Source of the DNA: Vandiemenella viatica
Taxonomy: Eukaryota > Arthropoda > Insecta > Orthoptera > Morabidae
Reading direction: 5' to 3'
Assembly: GCA_031002005.1 (NCBI GenBank)
Contig: CM061921.1
Location: 121,426,597 to 121,490,596, forward strand
Length of the DNA: 64,000 bases
Part shown: positions 9,995-21,016 of the stretch, piece by piece
Layout of the letters: each line of letters begins with the position of its first letter
How positions within the stretch are numbered: the stretch's first letter is position 1
The notes under the pieces: generated by a model
The model's input: the letters and a program-made list of their open reading frames with translations, nothing else
What the model was told of the DNA's origin: nothing
The model's database searches: none
Program-made: the position numbers and the translations under genes

Positions 9995-10171
9995 ATGGAT
10001 ATTGAAGAAGAATTTTATTTAGCTGAAAACCCATTAAGTAAACCCTTTCCATTTGAAAAGAGAAAGAGGCAATTCTTGGTTAGTGATATATTCTTGAATC
10101 ACCATTTGAGTGAATATTTTCAAATTTTTGAAGAATTAAAGGAACGAAGTTTTATGAATATTATGATTTGA
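9995..10171 (+). pseudogene. Harbinger transposase, first-exon-like fragment on the plus strand
   Basis: A 58-codon frame from ATG reads MDIEEEFYLAENP, then KRKRQFLVSDIFLNHHLSEY and IFEELKERSF. The arrangement 'M-D-x-E-E', a basic K-R-x-R-x-F/W-V patch, then 'G/S-E-Y/F-x-x-L/I-F-x-E-L' is the extreme N-terminus of many Harbinger transposases. Its orientation is opposite to the other transposase pieces nearby, so it is a separate insertion. The right terminus might be near 10885, where GTAACCGTAGCCTTAC resembles an end, but this is uncertain. Confidence 0.5.
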
Positions 10172-10917
10172 CACGTACTCATGTATATTGAATATAGTAG
10201 AGCAGAATTTCTCAAAGTGGGGTATGCCAGTTGATCATAGCGGATTCACGACATGTTTTACGTTATGGTGGTTGACTCGCTGTCTCAAAAGTGGAACATG
10301 CACAATGGTGAATTGAGAATTAACATGTGCAAAATGCTCCGAAAGTCGACTCAACCTGCTGAAAAAACAAGCCCATCAATCACATTCATTAATAACATGT
10401 GACTGTATTACATTTTTAAAATAAAGTCCTTATTTAAAAAAAAAAAAAAAAAAAACTCTGTTTTTCAGGGGATTCGTCGTTGCCTGAGAAATTTTGTAGG
10501 TGTATGCGTAGATGAGAAAACCTGCAATAGAGGAAGAAATAACGAGGCAGTGTATCTGTAGGCAATGTATTTCATTCACCATCTGGAAATCCACAATATT
10601 CTTCTGTCAAACGCTGAGCATATCAGTTTTTCACTCCATAATAACATTTAAATATAACTGAAATATTCAATGAAGGATTCGCTTAAAATAAAACGGAGTC
10701 TACAGCACTTGTCTCAGCCTACAAGGAATCGCTCCATTCGCGCGACAAAAACAAACCAGTTTGAGCTTCTGGCGACAACAAGCGATTCGCGCGACCTATT
10801 CGCTTTTACTGTAACCACCTGCCTTTTGTTTGTATGGGTTTGTTTATTTGGGCGAATTCGCTTGCAGTGTAACCGTAGCCTTACACTCGGGGGTAGAGGT
10901 AGAAAGTCCTCTTCATT
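10172..10917. other. Spacer with A-tract and GC-patterned repeat ends
   Basis: An AATAAA near 10419 precedes an A-tract at about 10438-10456, suggesting the 3' end of a retroposed sequence. Between 10670 and 10885 there are several repeated GATTCGC/GCGAATC words (CGATTCGCGCGA, TTCGCTTTTACTG, GCGAATTCGCTTGCAGTG), consistent with a transposon terminus. No gene is seen. Confidence 0.35.
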
Positions 10918-11215
10918 CTAGCACAAGGGGTCATTGTGACTATAGGTGTTGTCTAAAAATCTGCTGGAGGTGTCGGAGCGTTGTAAAGTGTGTTGTATTT
11001 TGATTGTGGTCGTTCTGGTACGCCGGGCATATTTTATTTGTAGCGTAATGCGATCCTGGCAATTTACGCACCTGGAAGCGGCGGTGTTGGCACGGAATGG
11101 CATAGAGTGAGGACCTCCGCATTTACTATATCCTACGAAGCTACGGAAGTTGTGTATACGATGTGCAAACCGGAAACCGACTGGGCAGAGCATCCCGAGA
11201 ATAGACTCTGGGCTC
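10918..11215 (-). pseudogene. ORF1/gag zinc-knuckle fragment of a non-LTR retrotransposon
   Basis: Two minus-strand frames together show CGGPHSMPF or SSLYAIPCQHRRF, then CVNCQ and SHYATNKICPAY. The spacing matches the tandem CCHC zinc knuckles of LINE gag proteins, where a C-x-x-C-G-x-x-H-x-x-x-x-C unit is followed by C-x-N-C-x-G-x-H-x-A-x-x-x-x-C. These proteins bind element RNA. A one-base shift between the knuckles and the lack of the rest of gag mark a decayed fragment. Confidence 0.5.
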
Positions 11216-12010
11216 GAAAAGACAGCAGACCTGAATGTTTGTGATAAAGTCTGTGTTTGGTGAGTACATACATCGAGAAATTGGTACAGTTTAGCCCATT
11301 TTTCACTGATTTTACGAAAATTTTGCGCTTTCTTCAAAAACGAAAAATTTACGTTACTTTTACTAAATTTTACCGAAAAGACAGCAGACCTGAATGTTTG
11401 TGATAAAGTCTGTGTTTGGTGAGTACATACATCGAGAAATTGGTACAGTTTAGCCCATTTTTCACTGATTTTACGAAAATTTTGCGCTTTCTTCAAAAAC
11501 GAAAAATTTACGTTACTTTTACTAAATTTTACCGAAAAGACAGCAGACCTGAATGTTTGTGATAAAGTCTGTGTTTGGTGAGTACATACATCGAGAAATT
11601 GGTACAGTTTAGCCCATTTTTCACTGATTTTACGAAAATTTTGCGCTTTCTTCAAAAACGAAAAATTTACGTTACTTTTACTAAATTTTACCGAAAAGAC
11701 AGCAGACCTGAATGTTTGTGATAAAGTCTGTGTTTGGTGAGTACATACATCGAGAAATTGGTACAGTTTAGCCCATTTTTCACTGATTTTACGAAAATTT
11801 TGCGCTTTCTTCAAAAACGAAAAATTTACGTTACTTTTACTAAATTTTACCGAAAAGACAGCAGACCTGAATGTTTGTGATAAAGTCTGTGTTTGGTGAG
11901 TACATACATCGAGAAATTGGTACAGTTTAGCCCATTTTTCACTGATTTTACGAAAATTTTGCGCTTTCTTCAAAAACGAAAAATTTACGTTACTTTTACT
12001 AAATTTTACA
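11216..12010. repeat. Five near-identical 159-bp tandem repeats
   Basis: The word GAAAAGACAGCAGACCTGAA recurs at 11216, 11375, 11534, 11693 and 11852, giving period 159. By eye the five units are identical to each other. Each ends in a TTTACTAAATTTTAC stretch. The period is divisible by three, so a minus-strand frame stays open through all five copies (53 residues per unit); I judge this accidental, as the protein resembles nothing. Such high identity implies recent amplification or gene-conversion-like homogenisation, although assembly artefact is possible. Confidence 0.95.
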
Positions 12011-12117
12011 AAAATATCGCAAATCATTCAATAATTGTGTCATTTGTAAGTCACTAAAAGTACATGATTCACCAAATGAGAAGATACAATAACAGAATAG
12101 TGTGCTTTTTTGTTTCT

Positions 12118-12337
12118 AGCTTCGTCGACGTTGATGTCATTGGAGGTAGGAAAGGAATGGGGGCAAGGAACGGGAAGAGATTAGGTAATAGCCTTTTGAA
12201 GGAACCATTCCGACATTCGCCTGGAATTTTTTGGGGAAATTATGAAAAACCCTAATCTGGATGGACGGACGGGAATTCGAATCCGCGTCCTCCCGAATGC
12301 GAGGCCAGAGCGTTACTGCTCAACCATCACGCTCGGT
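12118..12337 (-). mobile_element. tRNA-derived SINE, copy 1
   Basis: On the minus strand it begins GTTACCGAGCGTGATGG, has an A-box-like TGGTTGAGCAGTAACG, then GCCTCGCATTCGGGAGGACG and a B-box-like GGATTCGAATTCC. After the tRNA-like head comes a body shared with five other copies in the window (CCATCCAG, then a GGGTTTTCCATGGTTT-like segment, then AATTCCTTCC-like sequence). Being Pol III-type retroposons, these would use LINE machinery. Confidence 0.75.
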
Positions 12338-12339
12338 AA

Positions 12340-13365
12340 CGGAACAGTTATCTGTATTGATTAAATAAGCCACAAGCTTTGTTGAGTTGGAGCTGTATGT
12401 AATATTATTTATACCTCATCAATGCATATATAAATTAGTTTATACAATGGAGCATGAGAAATATATGGTATCAGTTTAACAGAAAATATATTTACTAATT
12501 GGTATTAACTTGATTGTGTGCGTTAAATAGTTTCAACCATGTTAAGTCACCGAAAACACACCACTGGTAGGTGCAATATTTGTGAAAAAATTAGTAGTAT
12601 TCGTGTCAGACATTTTTTTCGATTAAAAACTTGATGTTGCCACGACATTTTATCGGCGATTGCGTTAGAGACCGGAGCCTGCACGTCTAATAGACTCAGT
12701 GATATTCAGTCATCAAAAGAAACACCCCTAGCAGAACAGCATTGTTTTGTATGTGACAGGTATCTACGCGCCATTTTGCATGTGGTCTGTGTATAGTTGC
12801 CTCGAATGTTTCATACGATCATTTGTATTCCTGTTATCTTTGTTCTATCTCGAGAAATCAGGCAGTATTTTTCTTCTTTCTTTGATAGTTTATCTGAGAA
12901 ATTATAATACTGGATCATTATCAAGAAATGGTGGGAAAACAAGCCATCAAAAGTCGAAGCCCTTAGTACGATTCAGTATGACGTTATGAGTGATTCACTG
13001 TGTCATTTATTTGGGTAAAATAATTTAAGAATTGAATTGGGTTATCAAATTGGGTCATTAAACTGTGTCATTTATTACGGAACTGCTCGATGTTTGTAGG
13101 ATCGTCCTGCAGAGCGATCGTGGTGAGAAATTCCGATCATTAAGTGTGTCACGACCAGATTGTTAAAAATCGGGATTCGTGGTTACAAATCGGGACATCC
13201 CCCCCAAAAATAGAATTTTATATAATTCACGTTTATTTTTATAATTTATAGAAGACGGGTAATTTCTATAGGTGTCTGCCTATCTTATGATAGGACTTAC
13301 GAATCGTATTACTAAATATTGTAATAATAGTCAGACTTGTTAACTACGATTAGTATGTAACAAAA
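12340..13365. other. AT-rich spacer, no recognised gene
   Basis: No domain is recognisable. Near 13165-13205 the sequence AAAAATCGGGATTCGTGG...AAATCGGGACATCCC resembles, in direct orientation, the hAT-like end at 15247-15335. Confidence 0.4.
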
Positions 13366-13367
13366 TA

Positions 13368-14046
13368 CAGGGTCCGGCAATAAAACCTCCCACATTTCAC
13401 GTCGCCGGCGTGCGGGTTGTAGTGAGGATACTGATGTGGAATGTGTTTTGTTTTAAAGAGGTGTACCTGCCATTTTCAGTGTGCGCCATGTCATGGCTTG
13501 GTGAACATCGTGCGTTTGTTGTGGACGAATTTATTCGTAACAGTTGTTCTCAGATTTTCGGAGACGATTCGAACTTGACCTACGTTATCGTGTCCCGGAT
13601 AGAAAAACTATTCAACTGTAGGTGTCAAACTTTAGAAAGACAGGTTCAGCAAAAAAAAAAAAAAACCTACAGGCCGTCCTCGGACTGCAACAACGCCAGA
13701 AAATTTGGCGCGTGTGAGTGTGTCTATGCAACATTCACCAATCTTTGGGGACACTTAAAGCCTATAGTGTACAAAAATCGTCCCACAACATTGCACGCAC
13801 TTAAAGAGGCCATTACCCAAGAATTGGCAGCCATTCCAAGAGAAATGACGCGAAAATGTATGGAGAACTTTCTGGATAGACTTTGTCAATGTGTCAACAA
13901 TGGAGGGCAGATATAATTTTTAAAACCAAATAATTAAAAATGGCAAAGTATGTATTTTTCATAAATAAAAGTAATTTATTCTCTATCATATTTAGTTTTT
14001 ATGTGACAACACATTAAAATGAGGGAGGTTTTATTGCCGGACCCTG
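13368..14046 (+). mobile_element. Mariner-type deletion derivative, copy 1
   Basis: Terminal inverted repeats start CAGGGTCCGGCAATAAAACC on both ends, and TA dinucleotides flank the element, as in Tc1/mariner insertions. Inside, the N- and C-terminal coding parts of a transposase remain while the catalytic middle is missing. A second copy at 38688-39375 has the same structure, so this is an established non-autonomous family rather than a single accident. Confidence 0.9.
13488..13916 (+). pseudogene. Internally deleted mariner-type transposase
   Basis: From ATG the frame reads MSWLGEHRAFVVDEFIRN, the start of the first helix-turn-helix of mariner-like transposases (W-x-x-x-x-R-A-F-x-V-x-x-F). 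After an oligo-A tract it is shifted by one base; in the other frame a GRPRT-type linker can be read. It then jumps to ALKEAITQELAAIPREMTRK and NFLDRLCQCVNN, which is the extreme C-terminus. The three catalytic acidic residues and about 200 residues between are absent. The product could at most bind DNA. Confidence 0.75.
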
Positions 14047-14624
14047 TATTATGGAAATAACGTATTTTCAAGTTGAATTTCAAGTATTTATATTTATTCT
14101 CTTAATCAGAATAAAGTATTTTTTATTATTAAAATTGTATTTAGTGTTAAATTTCATTGCTTTTATCGTAACTTTTTTTAATAACGTAAATATAAAATTC
14201 GCAACATGACAAACTGAAGCTGGTTTTAATTTGTATCTCTGCTTTGACATGCTTCATTGATTATTCGTGTAGACCAAATTATATTAGCCTTTAAAAATTT
14301 CAAGTGGCGCGTTAGAAAATGATATTGATGCCATGAAAGCAAATATTCAGATTCATGCGTCTCATAAAAGTCTTTCGTAGCTTAAGCTCGTTTAGCATAG
14401 TATGAGTAATGTGTATGCAGATTCAGGATGAAATTCACTCATACCCAGAGCATATTTTACACCTGTTATGGAAAATGTGTGTAGGACATCCAATTGATAT
14501 AATTTGTTAATTATTATGGCGCAGTAACTTCAAAAACAGAATTGCGGCACCTAAAGTTCACATCAGCGTTGTTTGCATAGTTAACTATTAATATTGGGCT
14601 CCTTCAGTCGTTTCAGTACATTTT

Positions 14625-15240
14625 TTAAACTTGGCTGATGAAGCCTTCATTCGCGTCTTCATAAAACTCAACTTTTTGAATTTGTTGTTGGGCTGTAAAA
14701 TTTTGCCATCTGTGCAAACATTTTTGTACCACAGTGATGGGAGGCGTCTGTAGCAACACTATAAAATGTATCATTTTGACCGCTTCTTGAATAGATGCCG
14801 AACCTAGACCATTATGTGCAATCCCATTGACATTTATTATTCTAAGTGACAATTTCTGGAGAATTTGAGAATCGTTATACAAAGTACAATTGAGTGAACT
14901 GAATGAAAATGTGTGCTTGACCGAGTGGCATGTCTTTGTTACTTAAGCAGTCATTACTTCTTCATGATACTTGGGTGACCATTTGATCAATGTTAAAAAT
15001 ATTTTCAGCGATGTTGTTAAACTTGCACTTCTTTCTTTTTTATTGTGTTCATTACATTTCCTGTGCTTAGCTATATCATTTTTGCCACCATCTGATACGC
15101 TAAACAGTTTTTGGCTCAATGTGCAGGTTAATGGGATCTGTTGTACTATAAGCTGTGAATAGCACTGCTGGTTCGGTGCGATGCGTCTGACGTGTACACG
15201 CGATTTCATTTTTTGTGACGAGTGGTGGGTTTCTATCATT
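14625..15240 (-). pseudogene. hAT-family transposase remnant with BED-like zinc finger
   Basis: The upstream minus-strand frame contains FSVSDGGKNDIAKHRKCNEH, matching the second half of a BED-like finger (G-G-x-x-D-I-x-x-H-x-x-x-x-x-H) found at the N-terminus of one hAT group. It is followed by LTTSLKIFL and, after a stop, HSVKHTFSFSSLNCTLYND, the next conserved block of those proteins (H-T-V-x-H-x-x-S-x-x-S-x-D/N-C-T). The lower frame continues with poorly conserved sequence. Stops and missing domains show decay. Repeated AAATCGGGAC words at 15247-15335 probably belong to the element's end. Confidence 0.6.
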
Positions 15241-15360
15241 ACCTAAAAAATCGGGCGTCCCGATCGAGGGTAAGTCTAAGGTGTGCCAACATCCCTGAAA
15301 ATCGGGACGTCCCGCACAAATCGGGACACCTGGCAACGCCAGCCGCGACGGACACCACAG

Positions 15361-15440
15361 TAGTTACTAAGCCGTGGCCGAATGGTCCAGGGGGATTCCG
15401 GTGCTAACAGCAGAGGACAAGAGCCAACGATCCAGGATAA
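15361..15440 (+). other. Short tRNA-like stretch
   Basis: GCCGTGGCCGAATGG at 15371 resembles the 5' part of a class II tRNA with an A box, but no matching anticodon arm, B box or acceptor closure follows. It may be a SINE head or chance. Confidence 0.2.
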
Positions 15441-15459
15441 ATGTGGGATATGTTGTCAA

Positions 15460-15640
15460 TAACTGGTAGGTGTGTTGGCGAGGGACAGACTGGTTACGTC
15501 GTACTGCCTGAGGTAGTTATGGTGTTAAATGGTTATGACACTATTAGTGTAGGCAAGGGAGTCAGAGAATGGAATGAACTTTCAAGGAAGGCGCTGAACA
15601 GATCCCGTGAAAAAGTGAAAAATTGAACGTAAAATTTTGC
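15460..15640 (+). pseudogene. Possible C-terminal tail of a non-LTR RT
   Basis: The frame ends GYDTISVGKGVREWNELSRK followed by ALNRSREKVKN. A 'F-x-V-R-x-V-x-E-W-N-x-L-P/S' motif closes many CR1/R1-like RT proteins, where it forms the last helix after the thumb. Only this short piece is present and no 5' portion is recognised, so support is weak. Confidence 0.35.
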
Positions 15641-16390
15641 GTAATACGAAAGTTTGCGTGTGGAGAAATTGCAACCAGCACATAAGCTGCATCGTAATTG
15701 AACAAGAATGAGACTATTTACTTCAGCTTTTATTTTCAGCATTTACATTCATTTGAGTACGAGGGTTCTCCAATCACAGTAAATCTGCTTGAGGGTTCTT
15801 CTTTTCTGACATGCCTGGAAGGCGTAAACCAGACCGAAGGTTTAGCTCTAGCAGAGCACGCGACGCTAAAGTTATTAGAACCCAAGAATCTGATGCTCAT
15901 GCTGAAGAAAGAAAAGAAAACAAAGCTGAAATTGAAGCTGCCTTCAGTTAACTCCTCACCTCCCCACAAATTTCTGTTTTTAAACATATTGGAAAATTTT
16001 TCTCTTCATGAGACAGGTTGGACGGTAGAATGGTATAGTGATGGCTTTCTCGACATATTATGCCAATTCGGTGTTTTTTTTTTAGACAAATATTACTTAA
16101 AGCTATATCAAATTCTAGCAATGAAATTCTAAGTCCATGCGTACGAAGTTGCGGGTAACAGCTACTACATATATGAATGCGTTATAAATTCCACTCGAAC
16201 AAAGCCATGGTATCAGCGAGGGTGATAGTAGGAATTTATTCTGGAAAAGCTTGTAAGGAAATATAAAAAACGATCATTTTTACTGATTTTTTCGTGATAT
16301 GAGTACCTGACTCCGGTTAAATTCTCAAAGTATTTTACTATGATCTTTCTAAATAAATACATTTTATTTAAATGACCAAAGTATAATTTC
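15641..16390. other. Spacer with uncertain short frames
   Basis: A plus-strand frame at about 15811-15950 begins MPGRRKPDRRFSSSRARD and is rich in Arg, Glu and Lys, like the degenerate repeats upstream of Helitron helicases, but the match is too general to name. Nothing else is recognised. Confidence 0.3.
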
Positions 16391-17107
16391 AATAAAATAA
16401 TTGTTTAAAAAACATAAAAACCGCCTTCACAAAAAGCACACTAAAAATTTTAAAAATAATTTTATACCTTGCTTACAAGAAAGTAAATCTAAATGAACAA
16501 TATTTTACATTACTGTTGTTGAAATTTTTACATTAATTAGTTATTTTTGCAGTCCGGTGCCAGCTGTCACATCGAGAACATCGAATTACTGAACTTCATT
16601 TGGTGTTAGAGGCGAAACAGGGAGTAAAATAAAAAATTCCAAATATTTTACAGCATGTAGTGAGGCAGATATTGTTATTGCGGGAGACAGTTTAGGGAAA
16701 CAAATTAGACGGTATTTCAATCTGTGGCTTGGCCTCGTTGGTCGTCCAGTCTTATCTCTGGCGCTACAGTGTCAATTGGTAGGCTGCATCATGCAGTAAA
16801 CGCTTTACAGTTAGTATAATATCAGCATATCATCTGTATGATTCAGTTTTGTCAAAACATGTTTCTAAAATTGATTGTGGGTAAGTAGTAACATGCTTTT
16901 TATGTATTATTGTTTTTTTTTTCTTGTTTTGCTGGCACCGACTCCAAAAATAACTAATTAATGTAAAAACATCTTTAACAGTAATGTAAAATATTGTCCA
17001 TTTAGATTTACTTTCCTCTAAGCAAGGTATAAAATTATTTTAAAAATTTTAGTGTGGATTTTTTGAAGGCGGTTTTTATGTTTTTTTAAACAATTACTTT
17101 ATTTTTA
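16391..17107. mobile_element. Long-TIR DNA element, copy 1
   Basis: About 170 bp at the left (containing AACATAAAAACCGCCTTC, then ATTTTATACCTTGCTTAC, ATATTTTACATTACTG, GCAGTCCGGTGCCAGC) recurs inverted at the right end, giving a hairpin-like structure with a 350-bp centre. The centre includes TGGCTTGGCCTCGTTGG and GGTAGGCTGCATCATGCAGT. No coding domain is seen. A second copy lies at about 39500-40215 with its centre inverted relative to this one, as part of a larger inverted repeat. Confidence 0.75.
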
Positions 17108-17559
17108 AAGTTTTAGTGGTATTATAATTTGTTTTATATTTAAATATGCCCCAGCATTTTCCGAACTTCCTGGTGGCTCAGTGCTTAAAGCTCTTGCTCT
17201 AAAGAAAAATCTTTATATACCCCAACAACTCCAGAACGAGGTGAATTGGATGCTGTGTTTAGGAATCTCAGGTTAGATTTTGGTCCAGGCTGTCTTTCGA
17301 CCTAATTTAATATCAGTTTAACCTGCGTCTCGATAATCGAAACATTTAACATCTCGGCATTAATACATACCACATACACAAATCTATCTCTGGAATATAC
17401 CTGTTTGATCCGGCATCACACAGAAAATATAAATTTTTAATTGGGTTTCACAACGTGATAGCTTGGGGTCCAAGTTGAAATCTGAGCTACATGTTGAGAC
17501 ATTGGAACACATTTATTTTATAAATATTCTGCCATCACTTAAAAATCGCTTAATTGATT

Positions 17560-19264
17560 TTGACGGGATTTAAAACTGTGGATTATTGTAAAGAACATTG
17601 GAAATTAAAAGGGGTGGGTGTAAAGGGGAAGAGAGATTGGGCTTTTGTATATCAAATGTAAACGGTTTTTTTCTGATTGATTTAAAGTGTACGTGTGTAC
17701 ATTTCTATCGGTATCAGATAAAAACTGTAGGTATGTATAAAAAAATAATTAAGTAGTGTGGAAGCGAAGAGTAGTTTGGTTTTTGTAAAGGTAGTGTGGA
17801 CAGTATTTTTCTCTGTGTTTTAAAGTATACATGTGCAAAGTTCCATCGAAACCAGATAAAAACTGTAGCTTCGTATAAAGAACATTTGCAAAAATTAAGT
17901 GGGGTAAGGGAGTTAGCGGTTGGGTTTTGTAAACAGAATGTAGATACCAAGTTTCTTTTTATTTTTAAGTTCCAGTGTTCCATCGTAATCTGATAAAAAC
18001 TGTGGGTATCTATAAAGAAATATGAAAATTAGGATGGGTGGGAGTAAAAGGAAAGAGTGATTGGGCTTCTACAACCAAATTTAAACACAATAGTTCTATA
18101 TTTTAAAGTATACGAGTGCAAATTTCCTTCAGAATCAGATAGAAACTGTAGCTTTGTATAGATTAAGGGGTTGCAAAGGGGGGAGAGGGGTTTGGCTTCT
18201 CCAAACCAAATTTAGACAGTATTGTTTTGAAGTATACGCATGCGAAGTTCCACCGAAATAGGATTAAAATGTAGGTTTGTACAAAAATTAAGGGGTGTAA
18301 AACGGGAGATAGGGTAGTTTTTCGGATCTTTTGGTCAGATATATTCTCCATAAAACATACATCTTTGTGCAACTTTCATAAAGATCGTTCAAATGGTGTC
18401 GACTATAGCTTTTTAAAAAGAAAATTGACAAAAATCAAGGGGGTGGATACGGGGAGAGAGATTCAGTTTTTGCAAACCAAAAGTTGACATTATTTTTATC
18501 TTTGTTTTATAGTAAAATTGTGCTAAGTTCTACCTAAACCGGATAAAAACTGTGGGTTTGTATAAAAATTAAGCGGTTCAATGGAGTGAGGGGGTAGTTT
18601 TTGGATATTTGGTCACAAACCTTCTTCGTGAAAAACTACATATATGCGCCAACTTTCATCGTAATCGGTCAAATGATGTAGACTGTAGCTTTGTATAAAG
18701 AACATTAACAAATATTGAGGGGGTTTAAGGAGGGAGAGGGGTTGAGCTTTGGCAGACCAAATGTTTACAGGATTTTTATCTTTATTTTAAAATATACAAG
18801 TGCTAAGTTCAATCAAAATCGGATAAGAAATGTAGGTTTGTATAAAATTAATGGGTGTAAATTTTGATATGGGGTGGTTTTGATTTTTTTTTGGCCATTA
18901 CCCTTTTTGAAAAATTTCATGTAATTGCCAACTTCAATAGAGTTCAGTTAAAAAAGTGTCGACTGTAGCTTTGTACAAAGAACAATGACAAAATTTAACT
19001 AGGTGGATAGGGGTAGAGGGGTTAATTTTTTTCAACCAAATGTTAACAGTATTTTTCTCTTTATTTTTGACTATACGTGTCCAAAGTTCCATCGAAATCG
19101 GATAAAAAATGTGGTTTTGTATATATATTAAGGGATGCAAAGGGGTAGAAGGAGTGGTTTCTCAATGAAATTCATATGGGGCCACTTTGGAGGTATACCC
19201 TATTCACTAAAAAAAAATTTCAGTTAAATCGGCTAAAAATTGGCGAAGTTATCGCTGAACATAC

Positions 19265-19290
<26 letters not shown>
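17560..19290 (+). repeat. Degenerate tandem array (about 12 units, ending in an A-tract)
   Basis: A motif of the form AAACTGTAGSTTTGTATAAA recurs about every 120-150 bp from 17575 to 19107. Between copies come AAGTTCCATCGAAATCGGAT-like and GTATTTTTCTTTGTTTTAAA-like segments. In the distal half two unit types alternate, giving a higher-order period near 281 bp. The array closes with CTGAACATAC and a 27-base A-tract, reminiscent of a retrotransposon 3' end. Part of it recurs inverted at 37370-37790. Confidence 0.8.
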
Positions 19291-19295
<5 letters not shown>

Positions 19296-19380
19296 GGCGA
19301 ATTATTTATTTATATCTTTCGCGATTACTTACGTTTCGTGTAAACGTTCTCTGAGTTTTTGTTAAACTTCCTTGTTTCTT

Positions 19381-19632
19381 TCAACGAGCGTTGTGGGTGA
19401 GCGGTTAACGTTCTGGCCTCGCATTCGGGAGAACGCCGGTTCAAAACCTCCTCCTGGCATCCAGATTTTGGTTTTCCATGGTTTCCTTAAACCACTCCAT
19501 ATGAATGACAGGATGCGTCCTTCAAAAGGCCATAGCCGAATTCCTTCCCCTTCCTTGTCCTCAAACTCATCCCGGCTATAATCACCTCGACGCCGACGAG
19601 GCGTAAAGCAATAAATAAAAAATAATAATTCG
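19381..19632 (+). mobile_element. tRNA-derived SINE, copy 2, with target duplication
   Basis: The copy is flanked by TTGTTTCTT on both sides (19372-19380 and 19633-19641). It starts GAGCGTTGTGGGTGAGCGG near the left edge, keeps GCCTCGCATTCGGGAGAACG and a decayed B box (GGTTCAAAACC), and runs to GACGAGGCGTAAAGCAATAA and an AAT-rich tail. The head resembles a tRNA, and the duplication indicates LINE-type retroposition. Confidence 0.85.
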
Positions 19633-19835
19633 TTGTTTCTTATCTTCAGTCAAAAATTTATTAGGTTATGTTGTAACCTAGTTCTTGCACAGTCCAGTCA
19701 CATTAATGTGACCACCACCTACTTTCGACGTCAACGTGAAAAAACCAGTCACAGAAGGCAAGTGGCAGCACATTACAGTGGAGTGTATATAAAGGATATC
19801 CTAGGGCATCGGAAAGCATTTCAATCGTTGGCGTA

Positions 19836-19911
19836 ATGCAGAAACGTAGCGATTTATCCGACCTCCAAAAGGGCATGATTATTGGCTTTCGGGGCAAGGG
19901 TGGATGCATAT
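19836..19911 (+). pseudogene. Tc1-type transposase, 5' piece before the retrotransposon
   Basis: ATG starts MQKRSDLSDLQKGMIIGFRG, the beginning of the first Tc1 helix-turn-helix (L-S/T-D-x-Q/E-x-G-x-I-I-G). The frame is cut after about 25 codons by the R1-like insertion, at the duplicated GGGTGGATGCATAT, and resumes at 26344. Confidence 0.75.
19898..19911. repeat. 14-bp target-site duplication, left copy
   Basis: GGGTGGATGCATAT here is identical to 26330-26343, on the other side of the R1-like retrotransposon. Confidence 0.95.
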
Positions 19912-21016
19912 ATTTTTTTTTATTATTTAGCACACATTTTTACAGCCTAGTATATAGAAACTAAAATAGGCCTTAATTTAACACAACAGTTTTACATTTG
20001 ATATTTCAACAGATAATTTCACAATGAATAATTTCAATTTTTGTTATGTATGGCTTTGGCAATATCTGTACAGTCTTTTCTTGTTGGCACGATACATACG
20101 ATTGTTCCGCTGTTAACATATATTATAACTTTCTAAACTTGCTGCATTTTGTCATAATTGATTTATTATAGTTTTCTCGTTTTGTATGGTGTCTGTAGTT
20201 TCCTGTCCACTTTATGGTTAGAATTTTTAATATTTCACTATGTCACTTCATACGTCTACCACTACTACTATTACTAAACTATTACTAGTATCTACTACTC
20301 TACCATCTAAGAAAGCATTTTCCAGCATTGGTATCGGTGCGGTAATCCGAATTCCAAATCTCCCGGAATAGCGCACGTTCTCAGTCTCTCTGGCAGCCAA
20401 AGTGACCGAGAAGGTCGCCCATCGGGAGACTGGCCACCTCCAACACTGGTTGTGAGAACTAGTTTTCAATGATATATATGTAATTGCAGAAGTAAGGAGT
20501 CTTTAATATCCGGCTAGTAGGTTGTTCGCTTCACAGGTGAACTAGATTAGTTTAACATCTACAGCCGGTATTTGTTATTTTCAATATTTGAACAAATTCC
20601 TATTTTAAGATTATTGGCTACATAATTTACAACTTTTACTCTTAACTAACTATTAACATTTTTACATATTTTAAGAGATAACAATGTTTTACTTCAGAAG
20701 CGGCTCGAGACTGTAACTATTATCTATTATTTGTGTTATTGCAATGTCAGACCACATTTTATGCATCGGACTATAGTTCATGTGAGCACTAGTAAAGAAC
20801 TTATACATGCACTATATACTTTTATACGTGTTGCTTCAGCAAGTTCTTGTGTGTAGGTAGAATCTCCAGTGGTGTTGCTGCAAAACGGTCCATTTAAAGT
20901 CTTTAAAATGGTTTAAGCACTCCTCTCCGCAGACCAGCTGGTTGCGTTTTCAGCACGATATATGATTCGCTGATTGAGTGCTTAGACACGCATTCGCTTG
21001 TGGCAGCTCTCGGGTG
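19912..21016 (-). other. 3' untranslated region of the R1-like element
   Basis: About 1.1 kb follows the last recognisable ORF2 codons and ends in an A-rich tail at the target duplication. Short open frames within it resemble nothing. No polyadenylation signal other than the AATAAA inside the tail is clear. Confidence 0.6.

Noticed and set aside
10918..12027. 369-codon open frame on the minus strand
   Set aside because: Most of it is the 159-bp repeat translated five times; the frame stays open only because the period is a multiple of three. The other end is a gag relic.
15361..15440. tRNA gene
   Set aside because: Only an A-box-like 5' segment is present; the B box and closing stem are missing.
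15811..15950. Helitron Rep/helicase N-terminal region
   Set aside because: Arg/Glu/Lys-rich composition is only suggestive; no Rep HUH motif, helicase motif, 5' TC end or CTRR 3' hairpin was found nearby.
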